From Actinomycetota bacterium (lineage in GTDB: Bacteria; Actinomycetota; Actinomycetes; S36-B12), in assembly GCA_947472655.1 (NCBI GenBank), contig CANJCG010000023.1:1-17169 (forward strand): DNA of 17,169 nt. The letters run 5' to 3'. The notes under the pieces are model-generated. The model made no database searches and was not told where the DNA came from. It worked only from the letters and a program-made list of their open reading frames with translations. Both the position numbers and the translations under genes were made by a program. Positions 15,917 through 17,169 of this stretch are shown here, in pieces. Position 1 is the stretch's first letter; each line of letters starts with the position of its first letter.

Positions 15917-16938
15917 CGCCTAAGAGTAAGCAGAGAATTTTCATCGCGAGTGCACTCGCCGTCGCGGCTTTGATCGCTGTGTTTTTTTTAACAAAAAGCG
16001 CGCCGGATTTCTCTGGCCCCGGTCAGGGTAAAGCGGTAGTGGTTGTTGTGCGTGGTGATTCAATCTCGGGTATTGCAAGCACGCTAAAAGACGCCGGCGT
16101 TGTCGCGTCATCAGAGGCTTTCATTAATGCAGCGAACGCAAATTCGAAGTCGAAGTCGATCGGTCCAGGTCGCTACTCGATGTTGAGTGAGATGAGCGGA
16201 GCCGGCGCAGTTGAGCTAATGCTCGATCCAAAGTCTCGCGCCGATAGCCGCCTTGTTTTGCCAGAAGGGTTGCGCATAAATCAGAGCCTGGCGGAAGCGA
16301 GTGCTGCCACAAGTATTCCGGTGAAGTCATTTACTGACTCATTGAATAGCGGAGGCAATTTAGGCCTACCTGCATATGCAAATGGCATTGCTGAAGGTTT
16401 TCTATTTCCCGCAAGCTACGACCTAGCAGGTGATGAAACATCTGATGTGACTTTACAAATGCTATTCAGCCGTTTTAACCAAGCAAGTAAAGAGATGAAC
16501 CTCGAGGCAAGCGCGACTACTTTGGGTAAAACCCCATATGACGTGATCAAAGTGGCGTCGCTTGTACAGGCTGAAGGTCACCCAAATGATTACGCAAAAA
16601 TCGCAAGAGTTATTTATAACCGACTAGAAGTCGGCATGCCCTTGCAACTAGACACGACCGTCGCCTACGGGCTAGGCATAACCAAGCTCAGTTTGAGTGC
16701 GGATGAACTGCGAAGCAAGACTCCGTTTAATACCTACGTGAACCCAGGACTGCCCAAGACGCCGATTAACTCACCGGGAGCGGAAGCGATCAAAGCCGCT
16801 TTGAATCCAGCAAAAGGTCCTTGGAAGTATTTCGTAACGGTCAATTTGGACACCGGCGAAACGAAATTCGCTAAAAACTACAACAAGTTTCTGAAGGCAA
16901 AAGCTGAACTCCAGAACTATCTTAAGAATCGTGGTTAA
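15913..16938 (+). CDS. mltG: Endolytic murein transglycosylase MltG
   Basis: MltG cleaves nascent peptidoglycan strands at the outer face of the membrane and is thought to set glycan length. The 341 residues have a short basic cytoplasmic start, one TM helix (about 9-26), a LysM-like region (about 40-110, with GDSISGIASTL) and the YceG/MltG catalytic domain. The catalytic-type Glu221 lies in ASLVQAEGH, followed by IARVIYNRLEVGMPLQLDTTVAYG, the family core. No lipobox is visible, consistent with a TM anchor. It overlaps ruvX by ATGA and has no strong ribosome site. The TM codons include a run of eight T at 15982-15989. Confidence 0.95.
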   Translation: MTPKSKQRIFIASALAVAALIAVFFLTKSAPDFSGPGQGKAVVVVVRGDSISGIASTLKDAGVVASSEAFINAANANSKSKSIGPGRYSMLSEMSGAGAVELMLDPKSRADSRLVLPEGLRINQSLAEASAATSIPVKSFTDSLNSGGNLGLPAYANGIAEGFLFPASYDLAGDETSDVTLQMLFSRFNQASKEMNLEASATTLGKTPYDVIKVASLVQAEGHPNDYAKIARVIYNRLEVGMPLQLDTTVAYGLGITKLSLSADELRSKTPFNTYVNPGLPKTPINSPGAEAIKAALNPAKGPWKYFVTVNLDTGETKFAKNYNKFLKAKAELQNYLKNRG

Positions 16939-16942
16939 GGCG

Positions 16943-17169
16943 ATGACTCAACAAGCGGCCGTCCTTGGCTCACCCATAAGCCATTCGCTGAGCCCGACCC
17001 TTCATCGAGCTGCATACGTCGCGCTTGGGCTCGACTGGGTGTACACCGCCATTGAAGTGCAGGAAGACGAACTCGCATCGTTCGTGGCGACTCTCGACAG
17101 TTCTTGGGTGGGATTGTCACTCACGATGCCGCTCAAGGAAGTGGCCTTCAATGTGGCTACTGAGGTTGA
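16943..17169 (+). CDS. aroE: Shikimate dehydrogenase, N-terminal part (cut by window edge)
   Basis: AroE reduces 3-dehydroshikimate to shikimate with NADPH in aromatic amino acid synthesis. The frame starts at ATG 16943, four bases after the mltG stop, and runs open to the end of the window (75 codons plus two bases). GSPISHSLSP (9-18) is the substrate-binding start, with the Ser15/Ser17 pair. LSLTMPLKE carries Lys65, the place of the catalytic lysine. The NADP-binding domain lies beyond the edge. The upstream AAGG is only two bases from the ATG, too close for a good ribosome site, so re-initiation after mltG is likely. Confidence 0.92.
   Translation, partial: MTQQAAVLGSPISHSLSPTLHRAAYVALGLDWVYTAIEVQEDELASFVATLDSSWVGLSLTMPLKEVAFNVATEV

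Noticed and set aside
1..17169. Search for CRISPR arrays, tRNA genes, insertion sequences, prophage or defence genes
   Set aside because: No spaced direct repeats, cloverleaf-like runs, transposase or phage motifs were seen; genes cover nearly all bases, with a known core gene order.

Overview
The window looks like ordinary core chromosome of an actinobacterium (Actinomycetota) with moderate GC. The evidence is the gene order: secD-secF-apt-rel, then a convergent DUF349 gene and a membrane-anchored cyclophilin, then a metallo-beta-lactamase-fold hydrolase, hisS, aspS, rarA, a small membrane protein, alaS, ruvX, mltG and aroE. From memory this is the order kept, with insertions, in mycobacteria and streptomycetes. 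GTG starts, ATGA/GTGA stop-start overlaps and leaderless-looking TANNNT promoters fit the same group. Base composition by eye is near 50% GC, below most soil actinomycetes, so a streamlined aquatic lineage is possible. I cannot place it further from this window.

Layout. Positions 1-5275 (+) hold the 3' part of secD (cut by the window edge), secF, apt and the bifunctional (p)ppGpp synthetase/hydrolase gene. These join protein export, adenine salvage and the stringent response in one closely spaced run. Positions 5286-7461 (-) hold a three-repeat DUF349 gene, downstream of and co-directional with a cyclophilin gene. The minus pair converges on rel with only 10 bases between stop codons. A 45-base divergent region (7462-7506) separates the cyclophilin gene from the second plus-strand run, and both genes there look leaderless.

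Positions 7507-17169 (+) form a tight run of nine genes. It holds three aminoacyl-tRNA synthetases (His, Asp, Ala), the RarA replication-repair ATPase, a 70-residue single-TM protein, the RuvX nuclease, the MltG transglycosylase and the start of aroE (cut by the right edge). Most junctions are -4 to +12 bases, so translational coupling is likely. The largest gap in the run is 32 bases.

No gene-free stretch exceeds about 45 bases. I saw no tRNA or rRNA gene, CRISPR array, insertion sequence, prophage or integration site, and no gene of obviously foreign composition. I found no convincing undescribed system. The observations most worth checking are the overlapping divergent leaderless promoters, the small membrane gene in front of alaS, the His31 signature of a non-discriminating AspRS, and the four-cysteine set in HisRS.
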